This document shows positions 9,024 through 18,272 of a stretch of 49,235 nt of DNA, piece by piece. The notes beneath the pieces were generated by a model that searched no databases, was not told the DNA's origin, and worked only from the letters and a program-made list of their open reading frames with translations. Where the stretch lies: contig LFCU01000038.1 in assembly GCA_001044195.1 (NCBI GenBank), positions 1 through 49,235 of the forward strand. The letters are read 5' to 3'. Source of the stretch: Candidatus Achromatium palustre (GTDB lineage Bacteria; Pseudomonadota; Gammaproteobacteria; Chromatiales; Chromatiaceae). The first letter of the stretch is position 1; every line of letters begins with the position of its first letter. Made by a program: the position numbers and the translations under genes.

Positions 9024-9485
9024 TTAGAGGTTTTTTAATTTGCGTCGGGTGCGTACTTTAAAAGCAGCTACATATCGGATAATGGTTTGAAATGGTAAGT
9101 TTAAATCAGGGTATCTTGCTATAACTTTTGTTAGTAAATCATACACATCATGTATTATTTCATCCGGTGTTGAATCTGGATATATCAAACGATATAGTCC
9201 CTGTAGACCACCAACTTGTAATTTAAATGTTTTAAGGTGTGATAAGTTGCCTAATTGTGGATCAGTATTTTTTAGGATAAAGCGTGACTGTTGGCATACT
9301 ATATTAAAGACTTTAAGACACTGTGCTTGAGCACTATCCATCTGACATTGCACTCCAGCACGTTCTGCTATGTAAAAAAGTTCTGCTTTGGAACAACGAC
9401 AATAATTAGCTAATATACTTTTTTCATACACACAATGGCAGGTATTTAGTTCTTGATAAGTGCGCTTCAATATATCTTGATCCAT
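9024..9485 (-). CDS. Conserved hypothetical protein with N-terminal cysteines
   Basis: A 153-residue protein of unknown function. Its N-terminal third is Cys-rich: CHCVYEK, NYCRCSKAELFYIAERAGVQ, then further Cys residues at about 47, 56 and 64. The first part could bind metal. The rest looks soluble and mainly helical, with a basic C-terminus (KVRTRRKLKNL). No signal peptide or membrane segment is visible. The start has AGGAAT about 11 bases upstream. It lies upstream of recJ on the same strand, with a 90-base gap. The coherent composition and ribosome site make a real gene likely; the function is not recognised. Confidence 0.7.
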   Translation of the reverse strand: MDQDILKRTYQELNTCHCVYEKSILANYCRCSKAELFYIAERAGVQCQMDSAQAQCLKVFNIVCQQSRFILKNTDPQLGNLSHLKTFKLQVGGLQGLYRLIYPDSTPDEIIHDVYDLLTKVIARYPDLNLPFQTIIRYVAAFKVRTRRKLKNL

Positions 9486-9525
9486 TTTATACTATAATTC
9501 CTATAGTTTAATAATATCTATATAA

Positions 9526-9676
9526 CTCAACTATCCAGTTTTTTTGACTTGACAAATTCAAGGACATAGCATCTGTGGTGCTGAGGCAGAGCCTTGGCAC
9601 TAGAATGTAACTCCTTGAAATATATCGTTTTAATATTTTCTGATAAAAGTCAAACATAAAAAACTGGATAGTCGAG
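9526..9676. mobile_element. Element B copy 1 (151 bp)
   Basis: Inverted termini: CTCAACTATCCAGTTTTTTT at the left and AAAAAACTGGATAGTCGAG at the right, with one mismatch in the outer part. The inside has no credible gene. Two more copies, one partial, lie at 15086 and 31270. No clear target duplication is seen. Confidence 0.75.
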
Positions 9677-9790
9677 TGCTGTAGGGTGCGCACCGCGCAC
9701 GTATGCTACTTTATGGTACGCGATGCATACCCTGCATCTATCTTAAAAAGCCAAAAACCTCACAAATCCTAAATATTATTATCAATTGTT

Positions 9791-9819
9791 TTGACAATTA
9801 GATACCAAAATAGCATAAT
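9791..9819 (+). promoter_or_regulatory. Sigma-70-type promoter of the adhesin gene
   Basis: TTGACA at 9791-9796 and CATAAT at 9814-9819 are separated by 17 bases, near the ideal vegetative promoter. The adhesin start is about 45 bases downstream of the -10 box. The segment between element B and this promoter (about 9681-9737) holds a further degenerate palindrome, GTAGGGTGCGCACCGCGCAC. Confidence 0.65.
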
Positions 9820-9865
9820 TATTCTTTAAGTATAATCATGAAAAAATTTATATTTGGATAGGGAC

Positions 9866-12800
9866 ATGAGCTATTTTATTGACAAAAAACACCGTAAAAA
9901 AGATCCTGATAAACCTAATACACTAATGCAGGCATTTGCAGCCATAGCCGCTGCTGCTATTACAGACTATACGTTTGCTAATAAGGCTACAAAATCAAAT
10001 GCTAAGTTACTCCCATCTACATCATTGGCGGCTAATTCTGATCCTCAAGATCTTTTGCAACCAGAAATAGATACTCGTTCTACTGTTATTTCAAACGATC
10101 AAGAACCTGCTGTAGCTGAAGCTATATCACCAGCACCTATAGATGATTCGTTACCTATCGAGATACAGCTTGCCCAAAATACAACTCCACAACAACCAAT
10201 TACAGAGCCAAATGCTATTCCCAGCACTGGCACATCTGGTACAGAACCTACTTCCAGTATGGCTCCTACTCCTGGCACAACTCCCAAGCCCCCTATTTCT
10301 GAGATGGGGCATGTAGAATCAGTTCTGAGAGATGATGCATCTGTAGCAGGTGGCCAAGAAGTTGTTGCAAGTAGTAGCAGTGGCTTATTTGGTATGAGTG
10401 GTTTACAGACTCTAGCTGCTATTGTAGGGCTTGCTGGTATTGGTGTAGCTATAGGTGGCGGTGGTGGTGGAGGTGGAGGTGGAAGCAGCAGCTCTAGTAG
10501 TAGCTCTACCACTACTTCAGAAACAGTAGAAGGAGATACTAATCCAGATGCCCTTAATGATCCTATTACCACAGGTTCTGGAAATGACATCGTTCGTCCT
10601 GGTCAGGGAGCTGATACAGTTAATACTGGTGCAGGCGACGATATAGTCGTAGTGGTCGGAACAACTACAGCAGAACAATACACAACAACAGATATTACAG
10701 CCCCCGGAGGTAATACAGGACTCAATGTAAGCTCGGTACTTACATTGGATAAACTAAATGGTAATACTACTAGTGAAGCAGCAACAGGCGAAACCATCGA
10801 TGGTGGCACTGGCAACGACACCTTATTGATATATGGAGATGTGGATCTTACTGGTGTAACACTTACAAATATTAGCAAACTTCAAATTAACTCTACTCTA
10901 ACTATCGCAGCTACCCAACTTGAAGCCCTTAACCTAACTGAGATTGCAGGTAATGGCACCTCTTCTAAAATAAAAATAGTTGGCAGTACTGGCCAGTCTG
11001 TAGATTTAAGCACGGTTGATTTATCTAGAATCCAAAATGTTGAAATTACTACTGGTGTTACAGCAATTCTCAATCAAACTAATGTAGATGCCATTAAGAC
11101 TATTACTGGCACAGGTTCAATCCAAGCCGCATCAGGAAGTGACAATCTAGATTTAACTAATACAGGCATTGATTCTAATGTCAGTGTATTAGATCAAGAA
11201 GGAGAGACTGATGCAACTCAGGGTGGTGCTAATCACATTCCTACTGAGATTTCTCTATCAAGTGATTTTATAGCTGAAAATGAACTTGGAGCAGTTGTTG
11301 GCGAACTATCTGCAAAAGATTCTGATACTGACGATACCCATACATTTATCGTAGAAGATACAAACAATCGATTTCAAATAGCTGGCACTCAACTTAAGCT
11401 TAAAGATAATATAGCCTTAGACCATGAAACTGATCCTCCAGTTACAGTAACAATAACGGCTACAGATAGCAATGGATTAACTAAGACTCAAGATTTTACT
11501 ATCCAAGTTGATGATATTAATGAAGCTCCTACTGCTATCAGGCTATCCAGCAGAATTGTAAATGAAAATGCTGAGGGTGCGATAATTGGCGATTTATCTA
11601 ATGATGACCCAGATGCTAATGACACTCATAACTATAGTGTATCTGATACCCGTTTTGAAGTATTTGATGATCCAAATGATGATTTAACACCACAGCTCAA
11701 GCTCAAGCATGGAATAGCTTTAGATTATGAAGACGAAGAAAATGGTTCTACAGTTGATGTCATTATAACAGCTACTGATAGTAAAGGTTTAGCCAAAGAG
11801 CAGACCTTTACTCTTGAAGTGCAAAATGTTAATGAAAAACCAACCCTTATCGAATTATCCAATACCACAATTGCTGAAAATGCTACTGGAGCAGTAATTG
11901 GCTCTTTATCTACTACAGATCCAGATGCTAATGATACGCCTACTTATGCTCCTCCTAATGATAACCGTTTTGAAATAGTTGATAGTAGTCTAAAACTAAA
12001 AGCTGGAGAAGCCTTAGATTATGAAGCTGGCGAAACAATTGAGGTAAAGGTAACAACTACAGATAGTGGGGATAAGGATAGTGGTGCAAATAAATTAACT
12101 TATGATCAGTTCTTTACCATCCAAGTTGAAGATGTAAATGAAGCTCCAACAGACATTATACTATCTAATAATGATGTCGATGAAAATGTCAGCGGAGCTA
12201 TTATTGGTAATTTATCCTTTGTTGATCCAGATACCAATGATGCTTATGTTTGTGGCTCAGGGTGTTATATTGTAGATGATATTCGATTCGAAGTCGGTTC
12301 AGATACAGGTACTTGTGGCAGTAGCTGTCAACTTAAACTCAAATCTGGTGTAAGTTTGGATTATGAAACTGAATCCGAAGTTTATATAGAAATCACAACA
12401 GGAGATAGTGCTAATTTATCTTTTACTAAACCTTTTATTATTCAGGTTAATGATACTAATGATGCTCCAACTGCCATTAGACTATCTACAAAAAGCGTCA
12501 GCGAGAATGATGAGGGAGCAATAATTGGTAATTTATCTACTACTGATCAAGATGGTGATAGAGATACACATACCTATAGTGTATCTGATACCCGTTTTGA
12601 AGTATTTGATGATCCAAATGATGATTTAAAACCACAGCTTAAGCTCAAGCAAGGAATAGCATTAGATTATGAAACAGAATCCTTAGTTAATATAACGATA
12701 ACAGCTACAGATAGTGGCGATTTAACTAAAGATCAGACCTTTGTTATTGATGTTTATGATATTAACGAAAATGCTACTTATCTTACGCTATCTAATATAA

Positions 12801-15031
12801 CTGTTGCAGAAAATGCTGATGGTGCAATCATTGGCAATGTATCCATTACGGATCCAAATGATAATGGGACATATAGTTACGTTGTCAATGATCTACGCTT
12901 TGAAGTAGCAAATGGCCAATTGAAACTAAAAGCTGGTGATACCTTAGATCATGAAGATGAACCTGCAATTAATTTAACAATTACAGCCACAGATACTGAT
13001 GGCCGAGCTAAAGATGAAGATTTTACGATTTATGTCAATAATGTCAACGAAGCCCCTACAGATATTGGATTATCCGCTAGATCAATCAAAGAAAATGAAC
13101 CTGGCGCAATAATTGGCAATTTAGCCACCTTTGATCCAGATGCTGATGATACACATACTTACAGTTTAGATGATGCTAGCAAAGAAAGTTTTGAAGTATT
13201 TGATGATCCAGATACCGGGCCACAGCTTAAACTCAAGCATGGAATAGCTTTAGACTATGAAGACGAAGCAACTGGGACTACGGTTCCAACGGTTAATGTA
13301 ACAATAACATCTACAGATAGTGCTGGCTTATCTATAGATAAAACTTTCACCATCAATGTTATTTCTGAAACTGGTGATACCAATGAAGCCCCAACTAATA
13401 TTACGTTAGATGACAACAATGTAACAGAAAATATTAAAGGCGATGTAGTTGGAAACCTAACTGTTACCGATCCTAATGACCCTGAAGGTAATGGTACCTA
13501 TACTTTTACCCTTGATACAACTAGCTTTGAACGATTTCAAATCGTTGATTCTAAGCTCAAACTTAGGAATGGAATCTCTTTAGATTTTGAAACTCAATCT
13601 TCGATCGATGTAACAGTAACAGCGATAGATAGTGGTGGCCTATCTTTAGAAAAAACTTTCACTATAGATGTAGAAGATGTAGCTGAAGCCATAAAGGGTA
13701 CCAATGCTGATAACACCATTGAAGGTACTCCAGGGGTTGATATCGTGCGCGGTTTTCTAGGTCAGGATATGATTGATACTGGTGGGGGAGATGACTTTAT
13801 AGTGGTAGTTGGATTAACTGCTTTTGGTCCATACGAGTACCATCAAGAAGATATCGATAACCCTAAAGATGCTCAAGGAAATGCCCTGGATGTGGATTGG
13901 GAAAGCTTAGGGATTGATTTAAATTCTGTAGCCCAAATAGATGAAAATGATATTAATAAAGGCAATATCAATGATAGATGGCATAACCTCTATAACTATG
14001 ACAATCAAGGAAATATTATAGAGATAAATCCTGTTGATAGCGCGGATGAAATTGCAAGATTTGAGTATGATGATGTAACTAAACCTACTATCCGAGAATG
14101 GTTTTATGACAACATTGATGGTGGTGAAGGAACAGATTACTTGATTGTGTATGGTGACGTAGCTCTAACCTATGCTCCTATTGCCAATGTTGAAATATTC
14201 CACGTTGTGCCACAGACTATTACTATTAAATCGCAAGCAGACCTCGCTACCTACACTAATGGTGGTTATTACGTTGATGATGATGGTCGCATGACCGGAG
14301 GTGGTGAATCTAGGCTCAATATTGAAAATCCTAATACAAACAATAATCCAGCAATTACAATAGATTTAAGCGAAATTGATCTATCTGGTTTTGTAACTTT
14401 AGATATTGATGAAAATGTCACTGTCATTCTAGATAATGAGGACATAAAAGGCACTCAATATATTACTGGAGATGGAACTATTAAGGCATCCGTTGCTGAA
14501 AATACCTTAACATTAATCAATACAAATGATCCAAATGACAGTTATCCACCTACCCCTATAGTTGTATCTACCTCTATTACTGTAAATGATAGCTCTGGTA
14601 CAAAAGTTACAAGCCATGATGGCAATGTGATAGGTGGGGAATTCCAAGTTGCTACGGGTGATGCAGAAAGATTTACCCATCCTGATCCACTTGAAGGTTC
14701 TGAAGACTACATAGCATTCGTAAATGCCAATCATGCAGATAATGATGTCATAATAAACTTTAATACTAGCTTTGATAAAATTGATCTAAGCAACGTTTTA
14801 ACCTATCAAGACTTTCAATATGTTACTGGATCAGATGAATCTGCACCATTAAACGAAGGTGAATTACGATCTGTGAATGCAACCTTACTCATTGAAGGCG
14901 AAACTATAGATGGAGCCTATTTACAAGGCTGGGTAGATCATGATGGAGGTATTCCAGACTTCCAGATCTTCTTAGAAAATGTTGATCAAGCAAAACTAGA
15001 TGCAACACACGATGATTGGTTGATTGCATAG
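9866..15031 (+). CDS. Giant secreted adhesin with eight cadherin-like repeats and RTX-type modules
   Basis: About 1,720 residues, acidic, Thr and Asp rich. ATG 9866 is preferred over an in-frame TTG at 9854 because a GGATAGGG stretch lies just before it. In order: a basic N-terminus; a proline-rich low-complexity part; a hydrophobic Gly-rich stretch ending in ten Gly and eight Ser; an RTX-like Ca-binding segment (GSGNDIVRPGQGADTVNTG); a beta-rich domain; eight repeats of roughly 90-105 residues (about 11237-13690) with the pattern PTxIxLSxxxxxEN, GAIIGxLS, LKLKxGxxLDYE, TDSxGLxxxxxFTIxVxDxNEA; a second RTX plus beta domain homologous to the first; and a C-terminal FDKIDLSNV type end like type I secretion substrates. 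Likely Ca-dependent surface adhesion. No type I secretion genes lie in the window. Confidence 0.88.
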   Translation: MSYFIDKKHRKKDPDKPNTLMQAFAAIAAAAITDYTFANKATKSNAKLLPSTSLAANSDPQDLLQPEIDTRSTVISNDQEPAVAEAISPAPIDDSLPIEIQLAQNTTPQQPITEPNAIPSTGTSGTEPTSSMAPTPGTTPKPPISEMGHVESVLRDDASVAGGQEVVASSSSGLFGMSGLQTLAAIVGLAGIGVAIGGGGGGGGGGSSSSSSSSTTTSETVEGDTNPDALNDPITTGSGNDIVRPGQGADTVNTGAGDDIVVVVGTTTAEQYTTTDITAPGGNTGLNVSSVLTLDKLNGNTTSEAATGETIDGGTGNDTLLIYGDVDLTGVTLTNISKLQINSTLTIAATQLEALNLTEIAGNGTSSKIKIVGSTGQSVDLSTVDLSRIQNVEITTGVTAILNQTNVDAIKTITGTGSIQAASGSDNLDLTNTGIDSNVSVLDQEGETDATQGGANHIPTEISLSSDFIAENELGAVVGELSAKDSDTDDTHTFIVEDTNNRFQIAGTQLKLKDNIALDHETDPPVTVTITATDSNGLTKTQDFTIQVDDINEAPTAIRLSSRIVNENAEGAIIGDLSNDDPDANDTHNYSVSDTRFEVFDDPNDDLTPQLKLKHGIALDYEDEENGSTVDVIITATDSKGLAKEQTFTLEVQNVNEKPTLIELSNTTIAENATGAVIGSLSTTDPDANDTPTYAPPNDNRFEIVDSSLKLKAGEALDYEAGETIEVKVTTTDSGDKDSGANKLTYDQFFTIQVEDVNEAPTDIILSNNDVDENVSGAIIGNLSFVDPDTNDAYVCGSGCYIVDDIRFEVGSDTGTCGSSCQLKLKSGVSLDYETESEVYIEITTGDSANLSFTKPFIIQVNDTNDAPTAIRLSTKSVSENDEGAIIGNLSTTDQDGDRDTHTYSVSDTRFEVFDDPNDDLKPQLKLKQGIALDYETESLVNITITATDSGDLTKDQTFVIDVYDINENATYLTLSNITVAENADGAIIGNVSITDPNDNGTYSYVVNDLRFEVANGQLKLKAGDTLDHEDEPAINLTITATDTDGRAKDEDFTIYVNNVNEAPTDIGLSARSIKENEPGAIIGNLATFDPDADDTHTYSLDDASKESFEVFDDPDTGPQLKLKHGIALDYEDEATGTTVPTVNVTITSTDSAGLSIDKTFTINVISETGDTNEAPTNITLDDNNVTENIKGDVVGNLTVTDPNDPEGNGTYTFTLDTTSFERFQIVDSKLKLRNGISLDFETQSSIDVTVTAIDSGGLSLEKTFTIDVEDVAEAIKGTNADNTIEGTPGVDIVRGFLGQDMIDTGGGDDFIVVVGLTAFGPYEYHQEDIDNPKDAQGNALDVDWESLGIDLNSVAQIDENDINKGNINDRWHNLYNYDNQGNIIEINPVDSADEIARFEYDDVTKPTIREWFYDNIDGGEGTDYLIVYGDVALTYAPIANVEIFHVVPQTITIKSQADLATYTNGGYYVDDDGRMTGGGESRLNIENPNTNNNPAITIDLSEIDLSGFVTLDIDENVTVILDNEDIKGTQYITGDGTIKASVAENTLTLINTNDPNDSYPPTPIVVSTSITVNDSSGTKVTSHDGNVIGGEFQVATGDAERFTHPDPLEGSEDYIAFVNANHADNDVIINFNTSFDKIDLSNVLTYQDFQYVTGSDESAPLNEGELRSVNATLLIEGETIDGAYLQGWVDHDGGIPDFQIFLENVDQAKLDATHDDWLIA

Positions 15032-15085
15032 GTCATCCTACAAGGAATGCCAAGGTACATTGATTATCTGAAAAGCCATATATTA

Positions 15086-15182
15086 CTCGACTATCCAGTT
15101 TTCTAATACTGACTTTTAAATTAATTTAGCTTTGTATGACAGATGCAACAAATTTATCAAATCAAAAAATTGGATAGTCGAG
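15086..15182. mobile_element. Element B copy 2 (97 bp)
   Basis: Termini CTCGACTATCCAGTTTT and AAAAAATTGGATAGTCGAG are inverted repeats of the copy 1 ends. The interior is shorter and largely unrelated. It lies between the adhesin stop and the DUF29 start, so the DUF29 promoter may lie in or beside it. Confidence 0.75.
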
Positions 15183-15205
15183 CACTAGATAAATAGGATA
15201 AATTT

Positions 15206-15640
15206 ATGCCAGTAAGCTATGAACAAGATCTTTATACATGGTCATTAGAACAGGCCAGCCTATTGCGGAGACATAAATTTGACCAAATTGATCTTGAACA
15301 TATTATTGAAGAAATAGAAGGTATGAGTAGATTAGAAAGACGTGCTCTACAATCTTTTTTGGAAACTTTGCTGATGCATCTATTAAAATGGCAATATCAA
15401 CCAGCCTATCAAGGACGAAGCTGGAAATTTACCATCATCGAACAGCGTAAACGTATTGAAAGCCATTTACAGGAAAACCCTGGTTTGAAAAGCAAATTAC
15501 CAGAATTAATCGAAAAGGCCTATGGTTATGCAGTTACAGGCGCAGTTCGTGAAACTGGACTTGCAATTCATATCTTTCCTCAACAATGTCCCTGGCCTTA
15601 TGAGCAGTTTACCAACCCAAATTTCTGGCCAGAAAATTAA
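15206..15640 (+). CDS. DUF29 family protein
   Basis: A 144-residue cytosolic protein with the hallmarks of DUF29: N-terminal YEQDLYTWSLEQASLLRRHK, then DLEHIIEEIEGMSRLERRAL, a central LLMHLLKWQYQP, and a C-terminal FPQQCPWPYEQFTNPNFWPE. The length fits the family, which is common in cyanobacteria and large sulfur bacteria and has no established function. AGGA lies 7 bases before ATG. It is mostly helical, without membrane segment or signal peptide. Confidence 0.9.
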   Translation: MPVSYEQDLYTWSLEQASLLRRHKFDQIDLEHIIEEIEGMSRLERRALQSFLETLLMHLLKWQYQPAYQGRSWKFTIIEQRKRIESHLQENPGLKSKLPELIEKAYGYAVTGAVRETGLAIHIFPQQCPWPYEQFTNPNFWPEN

Positions 15641-15650
15641 AGATTTTAAC

Positions 15651-15775
15651 GGCATCCTTCATTTTCCAGTTTACACTTTTATCGTTTCCATGCTCTACAT
15701 GGGACGCATCCGAACACTCTGGCGTTCCAAATTAACGATCACTTGTAAAGTGCTGTTGGAAGCATAAGAAGGATC
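15651..15775. mobile_element. Degenerate element A copy
   Basis: Starts with GGCATCCTTCATTTTCCAGT and ends near AGAAGGAT, an eroded inverted terminus. Inside, CGTTTCCATGCTCTACATGG and GGCGTTCCAAATTAACGATC are decayed remains of the GTTCCCACG palindrome of fresh copies. It is thus an old member of the family. Confidence 0.6.
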
Positions 15776-16174
15776 TTATCTAAAATATAATAATTTATAA
15801 TTTTTATAAAAATTATACAATATAATTATGCTATTATGCCCAAGCATCCAACTAAAACAGTGCCAAAAGTGCTTTTAAGTGGTAAAATTATCTGCCATTA
15901 AATAATAAAAAACTGCACTTATATGCAAAGATTAATTATAATATCATAGTGGTCTTTACTAAAAATTATCATCTTGAACCATAATTTGAGAATTTTTAGT
16001 AGATCTATAGATCTAAATAGCTTTGATAGATCTATTTGATAGATCTACTAGATCTAAAATAGCTCTAAAATAAATCTATTTAAAGCTAATGGCTCTAAAA
16101 AAAGCTACTTAGATAATTCATTATTATAATCACCAACTATATAAGCATTAACTAAAAATATAGGAAAATTTGCT
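15776..16174. other. AT-rich leader before the paralogue array, with AGATCT cluster
   Basis: No reading frame of interest. A piece at about 15806-15860 resembles a decayed end of element C. Five copies of the palindrome AGATCT lie within 55 bp at 16001, 16009, 16028, 16041 and 16050. TATAAT at 16125-16130 could be the -10 box for the next gene, but no good -35 is seen. Confidence 0.45.
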
Positions 16175-16549
16175 ATGCCCCAGTCTTATATGTTAAAAAT
16201 TTATATATTCTGTGTTTCTATATTATTTCCCATTATGGGACTCAGCGAAGTAATGGACCAGCAACCACTTTTACAAGTAACTGCTGCACAACCTGCTACT
16301 AAAACCACAGGCATACGTCCCATGACTGACACTGAATTTACATCTGCCATGTGTATACTAGGAGCCACTGCTGGAATGGCCATAACTTATATGGCAGGTC
16401 CCAATGAAATAATCATGCTTGTAGTTGGTGGAGTAGTAGTCCCATCATCCCCTACTATCTTATTTTGGAGCTTATTTGGAACCATGGCAGCAGCAGGCTG
16501 TACAATTGGCTCTACCAGTACCGCCGCAATATCATGGCTTTATCAATAA
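16175..16549 (+). CDS. Exported two-helix Cys-pair protein, paralogue 1
   Basis: A 124-residue protein of unrecognised family. An N-terminal hydrophobic segment (about residues 7-23) looks like a signal peptide. A 25-residue linker leads to the shared module: Cys60, a hydrophobic stretch, AGPNEIIML, Gly-Gly, VVVPSS, a second hydrophobic stretch and Cys109, followed by TIGS and an end in SWLYQ. The cysteines are separated by exactly 48 residues, as in all five modules of this array. The pattern suggests two membrane-spanning helices joined by the GPxE turn, with the cysteines close enough to pair. AGGA lies 9 bases before ATG. First gene of the array. Confidence 0.8.
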   Translation: MPQSYMLKIYIFCVSILFPIMGLSEVMDQQPLLQVTAAQPATKTTGIRPMTDTEFTSAMCILGATAGMAITYMAGPNEIIMLVVGGVVVPSSPTILFWSLFGTMAAAGCTIGSTSTAAISWLYQ

Positions 16550-16585
16550 TATAATGGCAACAATTAAACAATGAGGCGAGTATTC

Positions 16586-17011
16586 ATGAAGGCAGTTACG
16601 TTAAGATTTATATTGTTACTAACAACCTTGATAAGTTTGGGCGTATCAACTCCCAATTATGCTAGTGAACCAACGCATACAGGACTTTCAGAGGCAACCC
16701 AAAACAGTATTGGTTGCCTTACAATGGCAACAACTGCAATGATAGCATCAGCTTTAGCTGGACCTAGTGAAATGATTATGATAGCGGCTGGTGGTCTATT
16801 AGTTCCATCTGGTTTTACACCTTTGATGGTGAGTTTAACAGCAACTTTAGGTATGTTTAGCTGTGAAGTAGGGGCTGAAATGACACCTGCGATCTTATGG
16901 TTAGTAGAACAGGCTGGTATTATCGCGCCTCCTAGTGCAACTCCAGGTGCTGCTCAAAGAACTGCACCAGCTAACACTTTACTGGTAGAGAATCCTACAA
17001 CTAAACAATAA
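16586..17011 (+). CDS. Exported two-helix Cys-pair protein, paralogue 2
   Basis: A 141-residue paralogue. I chose ATG 16586 over the in-frame ATG 16571 because GAGGCGAG lies at the right distance before it and the protein then opens with a clean signal peptide, MKAVTLRFILLLTTLISLGV, cut probably after NYA. The module has Cys44 (SIGCL), AGPSEMIMI, GG, LLVPSG and Cys93 (CEVGAEMTP), with 48 residues between the cysteines. A Pro- and Ala-rich tail follows. It starts 36 bases after paralogue 1, so the two are probably co-transcribed. Function unknown. Confidence 0.82.
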   Translation: MKAVTLRFILLLTTLISLGVSTPNYASEPTHTGLSEATQNSIGCLTMATTAMIASALAGPSEMIMIAAGGLLVPSGFTPLMVSLTATLGMFSCEVGAEMTPAILWLVEQAGIIAPPSATPGAAQRTAPANTLLVENPTTKQ

Positions 17012-17278
17012 AAGTAAATTACATAAGTAAAGCTAAACGAGAAAAACCATAAACTATTATACTTATAGATTATACTTAATTAGACTATAATTTATAGATT
17101 ATACATAATAAATAAATATAATCAAATAATATATAGTAAGTTTGAATAGGTTAATAAATATAATTAAAGCCACACAATTGCCACAATAAATTAGACTAAT
17201 AAACCTAAATAATACAATGTGGCGGTTCGGCTTATAAAAAACCATAACAACGCTAAATTGAATCTGGAGAGCTAACTT

Positions 17279-18253
17279 GTGCCAATTCGTTATATAAGAC
17301 AAATCAGCATTTCTATAATGCTTATTATAAGTATCTCATTAAGCACTTGGGGATATGCAGCCCCAGAGCCTAAAGCTTCTGACACAGAGGCATCTACCTC
17401 TGCTGTACCCATGTCCGATGCTGCTGTTCGCGGCATAGGCTGTCTTGCCCTAGCAGGTCCAATCATGACTGCTGCTTATCAATATGGGCCAACAGAGATT
17501 ATGATGTTGGTAACTGGAGCGGTGATCGTACCATCCTCATCAGCACAACTATTTATTAGCCTAGGTGGTATTCTAGGTGCTGCTATATGTGAAGTAGGAT
17601 CCTCATTAACACCTACTGCTATATGGGCTGCAAAGAGATTAAGTTGGAGCAGTGCTGAAAATTCTAATACAGCATCAAAGGTGCAACCAAATGGTTTGAT
17701 GAAAGTAGGTACCAAGGAGAGTGCCGATCCGCTAAGTGCTGATACTAGTACTGATAATACTAAAGCTGACAGTACTAATAAATTAGATACTGCTGAATCA
17801 GAACCAGCAAAATCAGTTGTTTTAACCACTGATACATATTCTGAACCACCAGAGATGACTGAAGAAGTAATAGAAGGAATCGGTTGTCTTGCTGGAGTTC
17901 TAGGTTTAAGTGCCATTACACTTGCCTCTTCACCTATTGAAATCGTTGGCCTATCAGCAGGTGGAGTTGCCGTATCCTCTAATACACCAATCCTACTACT
18001 TGCCATTGCTGGCACAGTAGTACCAGGTGGCTGTTCTCTTGGCTCCGCCGCTGCTTTACCTCTAGTAGAACTAGCAAATAGTATCAGCTTAAGTGCTTTT
18101 GGACGTGGTGTGGCTTCAATATTTGGTTGGAGACAAAATAAGACTACAGTCCCAATAACCCAACCAATATATCGGCAAGCTAAAGATCAAGCCCAAACTC
18201 CTGGCTCTTTAGTTCAAAGTCAAGACAATACCAAACAAGCCTCTGGAACTTAA
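17279..18253 (+). CDS. Exported Cys-pair protein with two modules, paralogue 3
   Basis: A 324-residue protein starting at GTG, with GGAG about 10 bases upstream. It has a signal peptide (cleavage likely after WGYA) and two copies of the module. Module one has Cys55 and Cys104, with YGPTEIMML between. Module two has Cys203 and Cys252, with SSPIEIVGL between. A polar Ser-, Thr- and Asp-rich linker joins them, with repeats such as ADTSTDNTKADSTN. Both cysteine pairs are 48 residues apart. The second module is more diverged but keeps Pro and Glu of the centre. It ends in a polar Gln-rich tail. It looks like a fusion of two array members. No known domain recognised. Confidence 0.85.
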   Translation: MPIRYIRQISISIMLIISISLSTWGYAAPEPKASDTEASTSAVPMSDAAVRGIGCLALAGPIMTAAYQYGPTEIMMLVTGAVIVPSSSAQLFISLGGILGAAICEVGSSLTPTAIWAAKRLSWSSAENSNTASKVQPNGLMKVGTKESADPLSADTSTDNTKADSTNKLDTAESEPAKSVVLTTDTYSEPPEMTEEVIEGIGCLAGVLGLSAITLASSPIEIVGLSAGGVAVSSNTPILLLAIAGTVVPGGCSLGSAAALPLVELANSISLSAFGRGVASIFGWRQNKTTVPITQPIYRQAKDQAQTPGSLVQSQDNTKQASGT

Positions 18254-18272
18254 AAATTGGGATTTAACCATT

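Noticed and set aside
9508-9693. 61-residue minus-strand frame
   Set aside because: It coincides with mobile element B and reads through its inverted ends.
10099-10590. Open frame on the minus strand opposite the adhesin
   Set aside because: It is the complement of low-complexity Gly/Ser/Pro coding sequence, with no ribosome site or family match.
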